From contig JBDHAD010000015.1 of the NCBI GenBank assembly GCA_039588215.1, positions 1-64,000 of the forward strand: a stretch of DNA of 64,000 nucleotides. Direction: 5' to 3'. This stretch comes from JBDHAC01 sp039588215. Its GTDB lineage: Bacteria > Gemmatimonadota > Gemmatimonadetes > Palauibacterales > Palauibacteraceae. Below, piece after piece: positions 1 to 9,362 of this stretch. A model generated the notes under the pieces. The model saw only the letters and a program-made list of their open reading frames with translations. It was not told the origin of the DNA and did not search any database. The translations under genes and the position numbers were made by a program. Position 1 is the first letter of the stretch; every line of letters starts with the position of its first letter.

Positions 1-420
1 GCCCCCGTAGTTTTGGGTTCGCAGCACCCGGACCCGCACCTTGTCAGGGAGTATCACATCGATGTCCTGGTCCCGCAGCGCGATCTGCGCACCCCGGACG
101 TTGTTTCGGCTGGCATAGTCCTTCGCCCACTGCCGCGCTTGCGCCTGGTTCCCGGGGTTGTAGACGAGCGACGCCGCCCCGGCCAACGCGGAGCCATCCG
201 CGGTCCGTTGCGCCTCGGTCCGGGCGGTCATCAGCATACCCAAGTCGACCGCCAGGGCCGCGATGCTGATGAAGACCGCGATCCCCAGCGCCACAAAAAC
301 TGCAATCGCTCCGCGCTGGTCAGTGGTCCAACGCGAAGTCAGGAGTCTCTCGATGAGCTTCCGCCCTCCTCCGGGATTGGAGGAAAGCGCGAAACGAGAC
401 GACTTCATATCTCGGTGCAT
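1..420 (-). CDS. TadG-like Flp pilus-assembly protein (partial, cut by window edge)
   Basis: The N-terminal 140 codons of a TadE/TadG-type protein run off the left edge. After a basic segment there is the motif DQRGAIAVFVALGIAVF and one long hydrophobic helix, then AVDLGMLMTARTEAQRTADG, which is typical of TadG-like proteins anchored by a single N-terminal helix with a periplasmic domain behind it. I chose the ATG at 420 because AGGTGAGAGA lies directly upstream; an in-frame ATG at 408 is the alternative. It is the last visible gene of the minus-strand pilus operon, downstream of the cpaC secretin. The C-terminal domain (often VWA-like in TadG) is outside the window, so the TadG versus TadE-like assignment is by N-terminus only. 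Confidence 0.8.
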   Translation of the reverse strand, partial: MHRDMKSSRFALSSNPGGGRKLIERLLTSRWTTDQRGAIAVFVALGIAVFISIAALAVDLGMLMTARTEAQRTADGSALAGAASLVYNPGNQAQARQWAKDYASRNNVRGAQIALRDQDIDVILPDKVRVRVLRTQNYGG

Positions 421-478
421 TCTCTCACCTGTGATCTCGCAATGGCGGTTCAGCGACCGGGAGCCGACCCACTACGGG

Positions 479-1810
479 TCACGGGTTGTTCGCGCCATCC
501 GCCGGACGATCCTCCGGGTTCCGGACCGACTTGTCCCACTTCCACGTCTCCGGCTCGTCGGTCGGGATCGGTGGGGACTCATCCAGCGGCTGCACGATCC
601 TCGGTGTCACGAGCACGAGCAACTCCGACCGATTCTGACGCAAGTCTCTCGACTTGAAGAGCTCGCCCAGGATCGGGATGTCGCCCAGAATCGGTATCTG
701 GCTCACGTTCTCGACCAGCGTGTTGTCCACCAGGCCGGCGATCGCGAAGGTCTGTCCATCCTCCAGTTCGATGGTGGTCTCCGCTTTCCTGGAGAGGAGA
801 GATGGGATTTGAAAACCCTGAATGGTCAGGCCGTTGGCGAAGTCCAGCGAGGAAACTTCGGGCGCGACCCACAGCCGGATCGCTCCGGAATTGGTGATAT
901 CCGGAACGAAGCTGAGCCGGATCCCGAACTCCTTGAACTGGATGGTGACCGCGTTACTGGCCCCGCCACCCTGTAGGGTGGGGAAGGGGAACTCTCCGCC
1001 CGCCAAGAACGAGGCCGATTCGGCCGGCATCGCAAGCAGGTTGGGCTCGGCGAGGCTCTTGAAGAGGCCCTTCGACTCGAGTGCTCGCACGAACGCCGCG
1101 ACGCGCGAAGGCTCATGGAAGATGAAGAAGTTCACCGCGTCGGAGAACGCCTCGGCGATCGGTTCGCCGGGCTCCGCATCCTTTGATCGGACATTCTCCT
1201 GGGGCCCGATGACGACGTCGAGGTTGCTGCCGTCGCGCAGCAACAGGGTCGGTCCCAGCTCTTCCATCCAGCTCCGGCTCACCTCGGCGAACCGCACCTG
1301 AAGAAGGATCTGCCCGAGGTCGGGCACCGCCATGTTGTCGATGATCTGGGTATCGCCCATGCTCCGCGCCAGCTGGAGCGCCCTGCGCGCGACCTGCCGG
1401 TTCTGAACCTCGCCCGAGAGGATCACCGTGTTCGCGATCGCCGATGCCTCGATCGTCTCGTTCGGGAACAGCCGCTCGAATTCGCGCTGGAGCGAGGCCG
1501 CATCAGCGGTCACGCGGACCGTGTAGCTGACTCGTACGCCCCCCTGGTCCCAGACGAGTAGAGTCGTGGACCCGGGCGCCTTTCCGGTCACGACGATCTC
1601 CGTCCCGGAGACGGGCACCACATCCGCCACCGCCGGATTTCCGATCGAAACGCGGGCGATCGTGGCACCGACCGTGACGACGGTAGAGTTGCCCGTCGGG
1701 AGCACGATTTCCTGGCTCACCTGAGCCTGCAGCGCTCCTCCGCTGAGAGCCACCCAGGCCGCGACAAGGGCGATCCCCACCACACGCCGTATCTTCATCC
1801 CATTCACCAT
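479..1810 (-). CDS. cpaC: CpaC/RcpA-type secretin of the Flp/Tad pilus
   Basis: This is an outer-membrane secretin that forms the channel through which Flp pili exit. The 443-residue product starts with a signal peptide (MVNGMKIRRVVGIAL to about residue 31). An N-terminal pilus/secretin domain follows (IARVSIGNPAVADVVPVSGTEI, about 45-100), then a BON-like domain (SAIANTVILSGEVQN, about 125-185). The C-terminal secretin domain contains AEPNLLAMPAESASFLAGGEFPFP and ends with VENVSQIPILGDIPILGELFKS, the classic secretin closing signature. The open frame extends upstream, but the ATG at 1810 is the first that gives a signal peptide, with GAGAGGG-type purines upstream. It lies immediately downstream of cpaB in the same operon. 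Confidence 0.93.
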   Translation of the reverse strand: MVNGMKIRRVVGIALVAAWVALSGGALQAQVSQEIVLPTGNSTVVTVGATIARVSIGNPAVADVVPVSGTEIVVTGKAPGSTTLLVWDQGGVRVSYTVRVTADAASLQREFERLFPNETIEASAIANTVILSGEVQNRQVARRALQLARSMGDTQIIDNMAVPDLGQILLQVRFAEVSRSWMEELGPTLLLRDGSNLDVVIGPQENVRSKDAEPGEPIAEAFSDAVNFFIFHEPSRVAAFVRALESKGLFKSLAEPNLLAMPAESASFLAGGEFPFPTLQGGGASNAVTIQFKEFGIRLSFVPDITNSGAIRLWVAPEVSSLDFANGLTIQGFQIPSLLSRKAETTIELEDGQTFAIAGLVDNTLVENVSQIPILGDIPILGELFKSRDLRQNRSELLVLVTPRIVQPLDESPPIPTDEPETWKWDKSVRNPEDRPADGANNP

Positions 1811-1854
1811 CAGCCGAACCCTCTCTCGTTCACACCCCACGCCGTCTCCGTCGC

Positions 1855-2709
1855 TCACGACCCACCTCCGCCGCCCCCGCCCTCGACCGATTCGACCGAT
1901 TTCGTGGGCCCTCTGTACACTTCGACCGAGACACCCGTCGGCTGTCGCGGCACCACCCGCCGCGCGCCCGAGGGCGTCGTCACCCGACGCGTCGTGATCA
2001 GCTCGCGAGTGCGAACGCCGCGTGTCTCCACCGTGTCCCGATCCAGCGTATTTCGCAGCGAGAGGCGAATCTTGCCTCGATCCTCGGCATGGGTGAGCCG
2101 CTCGGCGTTGTCGGGATCGACGAGCAGCGTCACCACCGGCACCAGTACCGCCTCGTTCTCGTCGTTGACCGCGGTCATCTGACCGATACCCAGAACCTGG
2201 ATATCCTGAAGAACCACCTGCGTGATCGGCTCTCCGATCGTCGCCCCCTGGTCCAGGGTCACGAGGACATCGACTCGCTGGTGGGGCTGAATGAACCCCG
2301 CCACCCCGATCACATCGTTCACGCGCACCGTCATCGCCCGCATGCCCTGCTCGATCCCGAGCGGCACGCCGGCCCCCGCCTCCGGGCTGGCGATCTTGGC
2401 GGAAAGGAACGGCTCGTTGAGGCGGATCGGCATGAGCAGTCCCCGGCCGACGACCTCTTCGGGCGAGCTCGAGAACCCTTCCGGAACGGCCGATGCCGGC
2501 CAATCGATCACCCGGATGTCCTGCTCGCCGATGAGCTCCCCGAAATTCATGTCGCGATTCGCGACGACGACCTGGACGGTCGGGGCCTCCGAGGCCTGAA
2601 CGACGCCCGGGACGGCGGGCTGTCGGAGAAAGCGGAAGGCGAGATACGCCGCCAACGAGCCCGACACCAGCGCCAGTACCAGAATCACTCCCACACGATT
2701 TCGCATCAT
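1855..2709 (-). CDS. cpaB: CpaB/RcpC Flp pilus assembly protein
   Basis: A 284-residue inner-membrane-anchored periplasmic protein that works with the secretin in Tad pilus assembly. Residues 7-27 are one hydrophobic helix. A SAF-like domain follows (VVVANRDMNFGELIGEQDIRVIDWP, about 47-72), then an RcpC domain with GMRAMTVRVNDVIGVAGFIQPHQRVDVLVT (about 120-150). The C-terminus ends in a Gly run (EGGGGGGGS). Length and order match the family. The gap to cpaC is 44 bases, so co-transcription is likely. Confidence 0.93.
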   Translation of the reverse strand: MMRNRVGVILVLALVSGSLAAYLAFRFLRQPAVPGVVQASEAPTVQVVVANRDMNFGELIGEQDIRVIDWPASAVPEGFSSSPEEVVGRGLLMPIRLNEPFLSAKIASPEAGAGVPLGIEQGMRAMTVRVNDVIGVAGFIQPHQRVDVLVTLDQGATIGEPITQVVLQDIQVLGIGQMTAVNDENEAVLVPVVTLLVDPDNAERLTHAEDRGKIRLSLRNTLDRDTVETRGVRTRELITTRRVTTPSGARRVVPRQPTGVSVEVYRGPTKSVESVEGGGGGGGS

Positions 2710-2862
2710 CCCCTCTCGATTCCTCTCGGATCGCCGCTGCCTTCGCCCGCCAGCGCTATGTTTCAGATCTCTCTCTACATCATCATGTACGCACGCGGTA
2801 CACGACTCGGGTTTCGGTCTGCCTCGCCGGAGAGCTGAGGCAGCGGTACGCGTCTATCTAAT

Positions 2863-3360
2863 CTACTCGTTCCTCATCGTCGTTTGAGTCGTCAGGGTGA
2901 TCGTCGTGTAGTTGGTACCACACCCCAGACACATCAAGTCAAGAACCGGACCGAGGACCACGAACCGGTGTACATAGTCGATTTGCACGGTCTCGGAGGG
3001 GTTCCCACCGCCCACCGCCGCGCATAGGCCGCCAGGAATCCCGTCGCAGTAGTACGTGATGGTTGCCGTCGGGGGACCCGAGGCCAGCCCGCTCTGCGTG
3101 AGAAGGGTCGTGACCCGAGTGTCGACAATCGCCTGAGTGCCGGAAGGCGTGACACCCACTCGCGCTCCCTCCCGCGCGACGTTCGTGATCACCTGGTACG
3201 TACGCCAGGCGGCCGCGAACTCGATGATCCCGAACACGATCACCAGCAAGATCGGGAGCGCGAGCACGAACTCGACGAGCGACTGCCCCCGATCGAGCTC
3301 ACGCCCGCGGCGGCGAAGTGCCCGGCCCCTAATCGAATGCGGTGCCTTACCTCTGATCAT
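2863..3360 (-). CDS. TadE-like pseudopilin
   Basis: A 165-residue TadE-like minor pilin. Residues about 20-52 read DRGQSLVEFVLALPILLVIV, the class IV-b prepilin-like segment: a Gly before a hydrophobic helix with Glu at +5 after Gly-Gln-Ser-Leu-Val. It would be cut by the CpaA peptidase encoded just upstream. The rest is a periplasmic domain with several Cys (YYCDG, GLCAAV, MCLGCG). The ATG at 3360 overlaps the cpaA stop codon as ATGA, which supports this start over longer in-frame extensions and indicates translational coupling. Confidence 0.88.
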   Translation of the reverse strand: MIRGKAPHSIRGRALRRRGRELDRGQSLVEFVLALPILLVIVFGIIEFAAAWRTYQVITNVAREGARVGVTPSGTQAIVDTRVTTLLTQSGLASGPPTATITYYCDGIPGGLCAAVGGGNPSETVQIDYVHRFVVLGPVLDLMCLGCGTNYTTITLTTQTTMRNE

Positions 3361-3941
3361 CCAAGCCAGCCTTGCAATGTCCCGATAAGGGACCACTCTG
3401 GACTTGCTCCGTACACGAACCACGAGGTCACCGCACCGACGGCGATCGCTACGCCGTATGGCACCGTGAGCACGTCCGGCGTGTCGAGCGTGACCGCCGC
3501 CCCCGATTCCGCCCCCTTCCAACCGCTGAACGTCCGCGCCCCGAACGTCGTGATGATCGCGTGCAGATTGGAAAGGGTCTGGCGAAACGCCCGGTGCTTC
3601 ATGATCATCAGCATCGCCATTACACCTCCAACCAGCGCCATTACGAGCAACGCGAACCAAATCCGCTGCGGACCCAAGAACGCGCCTACCGCGGTCAAGA
3701 GTTTTACATCCCCGCCGCCCAGCCCCCCGGTCAAGAAGAACGGGAGGGCGAGGGCGAACCCGATCCCGGCCCCGGCTAACCCCCCACCCAACCCTGCCAG
3801 GCCATCAGGCACTCGCAGCAGGAGCGCCATGACCAGGGCGCCGACCGTGAGCGCGTTCGGGAGTCGCTGTTCGCGTACGTCGAACCAGATTGCCGCCAGC
3901 GCGACGGCGCTCAGGACACCGCCCATCAAGGCGGTCAACAC
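3357..3941 (-). CDS. cpaA: CpaA-type prepilin peptidase (A24 family)
   Basis: An integral-membrane aspartic prepilin peptidase of 194 residues that processes Flp and the TadE/TadG-like pseudopilins. The two catalytic aspartates are visible: one in IWFDVREQRLPN (about residue 21) and one in the GxGD signature GGLGGGDVKLLTAVGAFLG. The size and roughly six hydrophobic segments match the short TadV/CpaA class without a methylase domain. It sits between flp and the TadE-like gene. Confidence 0.92.
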   Translation of the reverse strand: MLTALMGGVLSAVALAAIWFDVREQRLPNALTVGALVMALLLRVPDGLAGLGGGLAGAGIGFALALPFFLTGGLGGGDVKLLTAVGAFLGPQRIWFALLVMALVGGVMAMLMIMKHRAFRQTLSNLHAIITTFGARTFSGWKGAESGAAVTLDTPDVLTVPYGVAIAVGAVTSWFVYGASPEWSLIGTLQGWLG

Positions 3942-4070
3942 ACGCTCTCCTGAAGCTCGCGCTTCATGCCGTCATCTCCGACGATTTGTTACCACTGCCT
4001 CTCTCGGCGAGACGGTACGGGTCGAAGAGCCGTCTTCGTCGACCCGCGCCGCGTGCCGATTCCCGAGCGC

Positions 4071-4253
4071 CTACGAACCCGAAGGGACCCCATTCATGGT
4101 GGTGGCGGCGTTGCCGAACGCGCCATTGATCCCAGTCGCCAGCGCCGTCATGCCTGCGGTGATCGCTAGGGCGATCAATACGACCAACAGCACGTACTCC
4201 GTGGCGTCCTGACCGGATTCATCCTTCCACAGCCGAGTAATAACCTGCAGCAT
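4071..4253 (-). CDS. flp: Flp family type IVb pilin
   Basis: A 60-residue Flp/Fap pilin. The leader MLQVITRLWKDESG is followed by QDATEYVLLVVLIALAITAG: cleavage after Gly14 would leave a mature pilin with the diagnostic Glu-Tyr pair in the N-terminal helix. The start is preceded by AAGGGGAGGGG, a strong ribosome binding site as expected for an abundant pilin. It is the first gene of the minus-strand Tad operon, so the operon promoter should lie between 4254 and about 4600. Confidence 0.93.
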   Translation of the reverse strand: MLQVITRLWKDESGQDATEYVLLVVLIALAITAGMTALATGINGAFGNAATTMNGVPSGS

Positions 4254-4902
4254 AACCCCTCCCCTTGGCGGATATGACCTCTCGCCTGGTCCGTGTAGCC
4301 TGCTCCCTTCGTCGAAACTCGAAATCCGGTTCCAACGGCGGCCTTAGCCACTCTTTCAATTGCACGACCCGTTCCGGTTCCACGCGCTCGTGCGCGGGGT
4401 GATGCCACCGGGGCAGGGTAGCCGACCCGGCCGCGCCGGAAAATCGCACGCTCCCGGTGCTGCTGTGAAGGATGCGTGCCACGCCACCGGTACCGATCGA
4501 CCTGCCACCCTCGGACCCGCCGCGGATAGGTGTAATTGTTGTGTCGCTTGAACCTACCGAACTCGGGTGCCCGCCAGCGCGGCCCTCGACGTGTCGGCAG
4601 ACTCGCGCCGATGGCGTCCTTTGGTGTCGGCCGAAGGCACCGGTGTGGGCGAGGCTCGACAGTCGGGATACTAAGCGGCTCTGAGCAGTAAGGATAGAGG
4701 GTCTTCGGGGTGTCCATCCGCGTGCCTCAGCGGCCGTGCGTGGCCGACATCTTGGCCCGATTCTGCTCGATGTCGGTCAACGGTCGGGCCGCTTGTTTCG
4801 CGGATTTGCGTCCGTGCCACATTCAGGCGGCGGATCTCGTCCTGCAGCTTCAGCCCCGGACCGGTGTTGCGTGGGCGCCTCACGCGCATGGCGAGCCGCT
4901 GC
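4254..4902. other. Gene-free stretch upstream of the pilus operon
   Basis: About 650 bases separate flp from the next minus-strand gene. The open frames here (for example 4671-4928 minus) have biased, low-complexity compositions and no family signature, so I call none of them. The stretch should contain the flp operon promoter and leader on the minus strand. I could not identify a convincing -35/-10 pair or a sigma-54 site. Confidence 0.5.
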
Positions 4903-6447
4903 TCACGGCACGCAGAGGCCATGGCCATTGTACGGCACTTCGGGCACCGGCGTTCCGCTGAGCGCGACCAGCTGGGGCCTCCCTACGCGGGCGAAGACCC
5001 CGCCCAAGTCATCCTCGTACACCTTCTGCCAGCCCGGCTGGAGCGACATCAGGTTGAACACCGGTCGAGCCTTCGGGAATAATACCAGGTCGGTCGGGCG
5101 CTTTTCGAGTAGGTCTTGCCATTCGCCGATTCCATTCTGGAATCTGAAATACTCGGCGTAGATGCTGTCGGGATACACGGTTTCCCGTCGCCCGTCCATC
5201 GACACGCGAATCTCGGGCGCGAGGTGCCATAGTGCGTACTCACCCCAGTCGAAATACACCGCCAGATTGCCCTCCACGCCGCTCCGATCAAGCCACTCGA
5301 CCGCGCGGGCCGGGAACGGGATGGAGCGCTGTGTGTCGATACGGATGCATCGGAGGTGAGGAGCGCCACGCAGCGTGAACATGGCCGCCGAGGCGAGCGT
5401 GAGGCCAACGAAGATCGGCCGAAGGCGATTCGTTCCCCCGGCCCCGGGGGCCGGGTGGCGCGACCACGCCGCGGCCATTCGATCAGCGAGGAGGACTCCG
5501 AAGCCGAGCGCGTAGAGCTGAAGATGCCGGACCGCGGTGAGCGGGAGCAGAGCGAGCACGGCAAATACCAACAGCAGCGGCGTGTTTCGAGGTCCATTGC
5601 CGCGCAGCATAGCAAATGCCGCGAATGCCAGCGAAACGAGGTAGACGCCGCCGCGGGGCGAGGCGATCTGGAGCGGCTGCCACTCGATAATGTCAAGCCG
5701 CGGCACCGTGCCGGTCCGGAGGAGGAAGGCCGGGAGGCCAATCCCATAGGGGTTTAGAAGCAGCGCCACGGCACAACCGGCAATGACGGCCGCAGGGAGC
5801 CAAAGCTCACGCAGCCCCTCGATGAGGTTGGCGCGAATGCGCGGCCAGGCCGAGAGCGCTCTTCCAAAGGCCCAAATCCCGACCACGCCCAGGCCGGCGA
5901 GGACCCCACCATGGAAGTTGATCCAGGCCGCGAACAGCGGTGGTAGGAACCACAACGCGCGCGGCCGTCCCATCTCGGCCGCATACAAGATGCACAGCGT
6001 GATCAGGAACGCGAGGAAGGTGAAGGCCTGTGGACGAACCGTCAGCAAACCCGGCATCAGGAGTATCACAACAGCGAAGAGAACGAGACCGGCGCGCAGC
6101 TCGTCGAGCCCCGCTCTACACAGGTGTCGGTACACGAGTCCTGCGATGAGGAGCGCCAACGCGAGTTTGAACAGGAGTAGCGCGCGTCCGCCGCCGAGCG
6201 CGTACAAGCCGGCGAACACGACCTCGGACAACCACTCGTGGTTCACCCACTCGTAACCCGCCGTCAGGTACGAGAACGGGTCCTCGCGGACTACCGACCC
6301 GGCCGCCCACGTGAGCTGACCGAAGCGGATGTGGCCCCAGAGATCCGGGTCCGCCACGGCCGGGACCAGGGAAAAAAAGGCGATCGCCAGCACGAGGACT
6401 ACAATGCTGCGTGACCACCACGAACCCGTCACGCCTTCACCCCGCAT
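4903..6447 (-). CDS. Multispanning membrane protein of glycosyltransferase-C-like type
   Basis: About 514 residues with 10 or more hydrophobic segments followed by a soluble C-terminal domain of about 110 residues (AVEWLDRSGVEGNLAVYFDW and onward). The first external loop carries DPDLWGHIRFGQ. DPDLWWH-like motifs in this position occur in large bacterial membrane proteins related to GT-C glycosyltransferases, so an enzymatic Asp here is plausible but unproven. The ATG at 6447 gives a short N-terminus before the first helix; a longer start at 6534 is also open. It is divergent from the toroid protein/DUF362 pair. Confidence 0.75.
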   Translation of the reverse strand: MRGEGVTGSWWSRSIVVLVLAIAFFSLVPAVADPDLWGHIRFGQLTWAAGSVVREDPFSYLTAGYEWVNHEWLSEVVFAGLYALGGGRALLLFKLALALLIAGLVYRHLCRAGLDELRAGLVLFAVVILLMPGLLTVRPQAFTFLAFLITLCILYAAEMGRPRALWFLPPLFAAWINFHGGVLAGLGVVGIWAFGRALSAWPRIRANLIEGLRELWLPAAVIAGCAVALLLNPYGIGLPAFLLRTGTVPRLDIIEWQPLQIASPRGGVYLVSLAFAAFAMLRGNGPRNTPLLLVFAVLALLPLTAVRHLQLYALGFGVLLADRMAAAWSRHPAPGAGGTNRLRPIFVGLTLASAAMFTLRGAPHLRCIRIDTQRSIPFPARAVEWLDRSGVEGNLAVYFDWGEYALWHLAPEIRVSMDGRRETVYPDSIYAEYFRFQNGIGEWQDLLEKRPTDLVLFPKARPVFNLMSLQPGWQKVYEDDLGGVFARVGRPQLVALSGTPVPEVPYNGHGLCVP

Positions 6448-6680
6448 GGCCCAACCCGCGTCATCATCGTCGCTCCTCTTTGTCGAAAGCCGCGGAAACT
6501 CACCGTTCGCGCGGCGATTCACACCCGGGCCCACCCCGGCAGGGGGTGGACGGTTCGATCCAGGCCGCTCCCTTGCAAGAACCTTGCAGACGCACTCCAG
6601 CGGGCCCAGCGTACATTGGAGCGACGTGAGGCGCGAGTACGTTACGAGCCTCTGGATCCTTCGGGACCCTCAGACAGGGG

Positions 6681-7598
6681 ATGGCGGTGACGAACTGGGC
6701 GATCGAATATCTGCTCGAGACGCAGAATGGCGATGGGGGGTGGGCGGCCTACCCGGAGGGCCCGAGCCGGACCGAGCCCTCGGCCCTCGCCGTGACAGCC
6801 CTGGGGCTCACGCCGGAAACGGCCGGGGGGGCCGGTGTAACCGCCGGCCTCGCCTGGCTACAGACCCGACAGGCAGCCTCCGGCGGCTGGCCAGCGATGG
6901 AGGGACAACCGGCGGACAGTTGGATGACCAGCCTCGCCACGCTCGCCGTGTCACACCTCGAGCCCAATGGCGAAGCGGCGCGGCGCGGCGCGGACTGGGT
7001 GCTGCGACAGGAGGGCCAAACCGTATCTTGGTGGGTGAAGCTGCTCGCTCGGCTTCGGCCGCAGATCAAGACGGTCGAACTTGACCTGGACCTCATCGGC
7101 TGGCCGTGGACGGAGGGGACGTTCAGCTGGATCGAACCGACCGCGTACGCGCTTCTCGCGCTCAAGCGGCTACGTCCCTTGCTCCCCGCCGGGACCGCGG
7201 CCGAGCGCATCGACCTTGGCGAGCGGATGATCATCGATCGAGCCTGCCGAGGGGGAGGGTGGAACTACGGGAACTCGGTGGTTTTGGGCGAGGAGCTCTG
7301 GCCATACCCCGATACCACCGCCCTAGCTCTGCTCGCGCTACAGGGGCGGCCGGCGGCGGAGATCGAAACGGGCCTGACGGCGCTTTCTCGCATGCTGGAG
7401 GAGAACCGCTCGCTGCTCGCGGCCTCCCTCGCCACACTCTGCTTTCGGGCCTACGGGCGGTCGGCGGAGACCCTACGAGCCGAGCTGGCCGCGCGCGCGG
7501 GACCGGAGACGGCGATGTTCGAGACCCGGCCCATCGCTCTGGCGGCTCTGGCGCTAGTCGACGGTCCGGCGCCCTGGAGGGTCGAGGACGATGGTTGA
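6681..7598 (+). CDS. Prenyltransferase/squalene-cyclase-like alpha-toroid protein
   Basis: A 305-residue protein built from QW-like repeats of the terpene cyclase/prenyltransferase toroid fold: TQNGDGGWAAYPEG near the start, ASGGWPAMEG, EPTAYALLALKRL, and RGGGWNYGNSV with DTTALALLAL later. It is about half the length of squalene-hopene cyclase. I do not see the DXDD protonating motif; the nearest string is ELDLDLIGWPW. It is therefore unlikely to be a classical cyclase. There is no signal peptide. Its last 8 bases overlap the DUF362 gene, indicating coupled translation. Confidence 0.8.
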   Translation: MAVTNWAIEYLLETQNGDGGWAAYPEGPSRTEPSALAVTALGLTPETAGGAGVTAGLAWLQTRQAASGGWPAMEGQPADSWMTSLATLAVSHLEPNGEAARRGADWVLRQEGQTVSWWVKLLARLRPQIKTVELDLDLIGWPWTEGTFSWIEPTAYALLALKRLRPLLPAGTAAERIDLGERMIIDRACRGGGWNYGNSVVLGEELWPYPDTTALALLALQGRPAAEIETGLTALSRMLEENRSLLAASLATLCFRAYGRSAETLRAELAARAGPETAMFETRPIALAALALVDGPAPWRVEDDG

Positions 7599-8604
7599 CC
7601 GTCGCGAGTTCCTGAGGACCTCGGCTGCGATCGCCGCGGTTGGTGGGCTGGCAGCCTGTCGACGCGAGGCGCCTGGCTGGGAGAGCGGGGCCGTTCAGAA
7701 GCCGGATCTCTCGCCCGTCGCCGTCCTTCCCGCTCAGCAGTACGACGAGGCCGCCCTCAAGGATACGGTCACGCGGGGCGTGCGGTTGTTCAACCTGGAT
7801 GTACGCGATCGTCGCGTGGTGCTGAAGCCGAACCTGGTCGAGTTCGATCCCAACGGGGTCATCAACACGCACCCGACCCTGATTGCGGCCACGATCGAGG
7901 CGTTCCGCGGTTTGGGCGCGCGCGAGGTGATCGTGGCGGAAGGCCCCGGACACAGGCGCGACAACGAATTCCTCCTGCGGGCATCAGGACTCCACGAGCA
8001 GCTCGAAGACATGGGCGCGCGCTTTGTCGATTTGAACCACGACGTGGTGCGGCGAGTGGGGCTGCGATCAAGCTTCACGGAGCTCGGAGAGCTCTACCTG
8101 CCCACAACGGTACTCGACGCGGATTTGTTCGTCTCGATGCCGAAGCTCAAGACGCACCACTGGGCGGCCGTCACGCTTTCCATGAAGAATCTGTTCGGAA
8201 TCGTGCCGGGATCCCTGTACGGTTGGCCCAAGAACATCCTGCATTGGGTGGGCCTGGAGGGGAGCATCATCGACATCAACGCAGCGCTGGACGTGCCGCG
8301 ATTCAACATCGTGGACGGGGTCGTGGGGATGGAGGGGAACGGGCCGATTCAGGGTGAGGCGAAGCAGGTTGGAGTCGTCGTCTTCGGTGCCGATCCGGTC
8401 GCGGTGGACGGGACCTGCACGAGGCTCATGAGCATCGACCCCTGGAGGATCGGATACCTCTCGGCGGTGGAGCCGTTCCTCGGCAACCTCGCCCCGGAAC
8501 GGATCGAGCAGCGGGGGGAAAGCCTCTCGACTCACCGTGCCGATTTCCGAGTGTTGGAGGGATTTTCGCACGCGAAAACAACGCCCTCCATGAGCGCGGG
8601 CTGA
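7591..8604 (+). CDS. DUF362 domain protein with Tat/lipoprotein-type leader
   Basis: A 337-residue protein. The N-terminus MVDRREFLRTSAAIAAVGGL has a twin-arginine-like RREFLRT motif and is followed by AAC, a possible lipobox, so export (perhaps as a folded lipoprotein) is likely. The body matches DUF362: VVLKPNLVEFDPNG, PKLKTHHWAAVTLSMKNLFG and a conserved NIVDGVVGMEGNGP. Many DUF362 proteins carry ferredoxin-type clusters, but I see no CxxCxxC motif here. The biochemical role of this branch is unknown. It overlaps the toroid gene by 8 bases. Confidence 0.88.
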   Translation: MVDRREFLRTSAAIAAVGGLAACRREAPGWESGAVQKPDLSPVAVLPAQQYDEAALKDTVTRGVRLFNLDVRDRRVVLKPNLVEFDPNGVINTHPTLIAATIEAFRGLGAREVIVAEGPGHRRDNEFLLRASGLHEQLEDMGARFVDLNHDVVRRVGLRSSFTELGELYLPTTVLDADLFVSMPKLKTHHWAAVTLSMKNLFGIVPGSLYGWPKNILHWVGLEGSIIDINAALDVPRFNIVDGVVGMEGNGPIQGEAKQVGVVVFGADPVAVDGTCTRLMSIDPWRIGYLSAVEPFLGNLAPERIEQRGESLSTHRADFRVLEGFSHAKTTPSMSAG

Positions 8605-8774
8605 CGGGTCGAATTCACATCTACCATCAGTCCATATCCGGGCGTCCCAGACGTCCGGCGCTGGCACGCAGAATGCTGGTATGCCACACTGGGATGGATC
8701 GGGGGTATTGCCGTGTGCGGTCGGCAGCGAGCGGGCTCGCCGCTCCAGGACGACGCTCAGGTCCAGGGTCGAGG

Positions 8775-9362
8775 ATGATGAACCTGTACTTCGGGGACAT
8801 GCTGCCTCCCACTCGGGAGCTCAGGGCGGAACGACAGGGCGAGCACGTCCTCGTCGGGACCGCGTCTCCGGTGCAGCTGGAGGTGCGAACGATCGCTCAC
8901 CACCTCACTCCCGACGGCACCAGTTGCATAGGCACATTCCACGACGGTAGATCGATTAGCCGGTGCGCGATTCCAGAGGAGAGCGTCGAAGAGTTCCTCG
9001 AGATGGAGCTCTTCAAGCGGCCCGTGTCACTGGCGTTGAACGTCCGGCGCGGGGGGCCAGGCCTGGAGGGTAGTCTGCTCGCGCTGGTTCCGATGGAGGC
9101 CCAGCTCGAGGAAGCGGAGGAAGAAGCTCCCTGGAAGTCGAGCGTTCCCGGCGCGGGATATGAAGAGGCTGCCGGGCTCGCGCCTGAGGAAGGACAGCTC
9201 GTGGGGATCTTCCTCGGGCAGATCGTGCGATTCGACAAGGATCGACGTAATCCCGGCAATCTCCTTCGCGAGGCGGCCGACATGCTGGCGGGGATCATCC
9301 GCGGCCAGGTCGGCAGCGTAGTGGACCGCGTAATCCAGGATCTCACCGATTCTACCGCCTGA
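8775..9362 (+). CDS. Hypothetical protein (unrecognised)
   Basis: A 195-residue soluble, acidic protein that I do not recognise. It starts MMNLYFGDMLPPTRELRAER. The middle contains EESVEEFLEMELFKRPVSLA and an acidic EEAEEEAP run. The C-terminus (LREAADMLAGIIRGQVGSVV) is probably helical. An upstream in-frame start at 8673 would add 34 residues of low-quality sequence, so the paired ATGs at 8775/8778 are preferred. It is followed directly by the tag reading frame, whose open frame overlaps its end. Confidence 0.6.
   Translation: MMNLYFGDMLPPTRELRAERQGEHVLVGTASPVQLEVRTIAHHLTPDGTSCIGTFHDGRSISRCAIPEESVEEFLEMELFKRPVSLALNVRRGGPGLEGSLLALVPMEAQLEEAEEEAPWKSSVPGAGYEEAAGLAPEEGQLVGIFLGQIVRFDKDRRNPGNLLREAADMLAGIIRGQVGSVVDRVIQDLTDSTA

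Noticed and set aside
1811..2503. N-terminal extension of the secretin frame
   Set aside because: It overlaps cpaB in another frame, and its sequence is Arg/Gly-rich with no fold; the signal peptide begins at 1810.
4254..4620. Sigma-54 promoter for the pilus operon
   Set aside because: Partial TGG...TGC-like strings occur on the minus strand but without the required spacing of the GG and GC elements.
4671..4928. 85-codon minus-strand frame with a short helix-like stretch
   Set aside because: It overlaps the end of the membrane-protein gene, and the rest has no protein-like composition.
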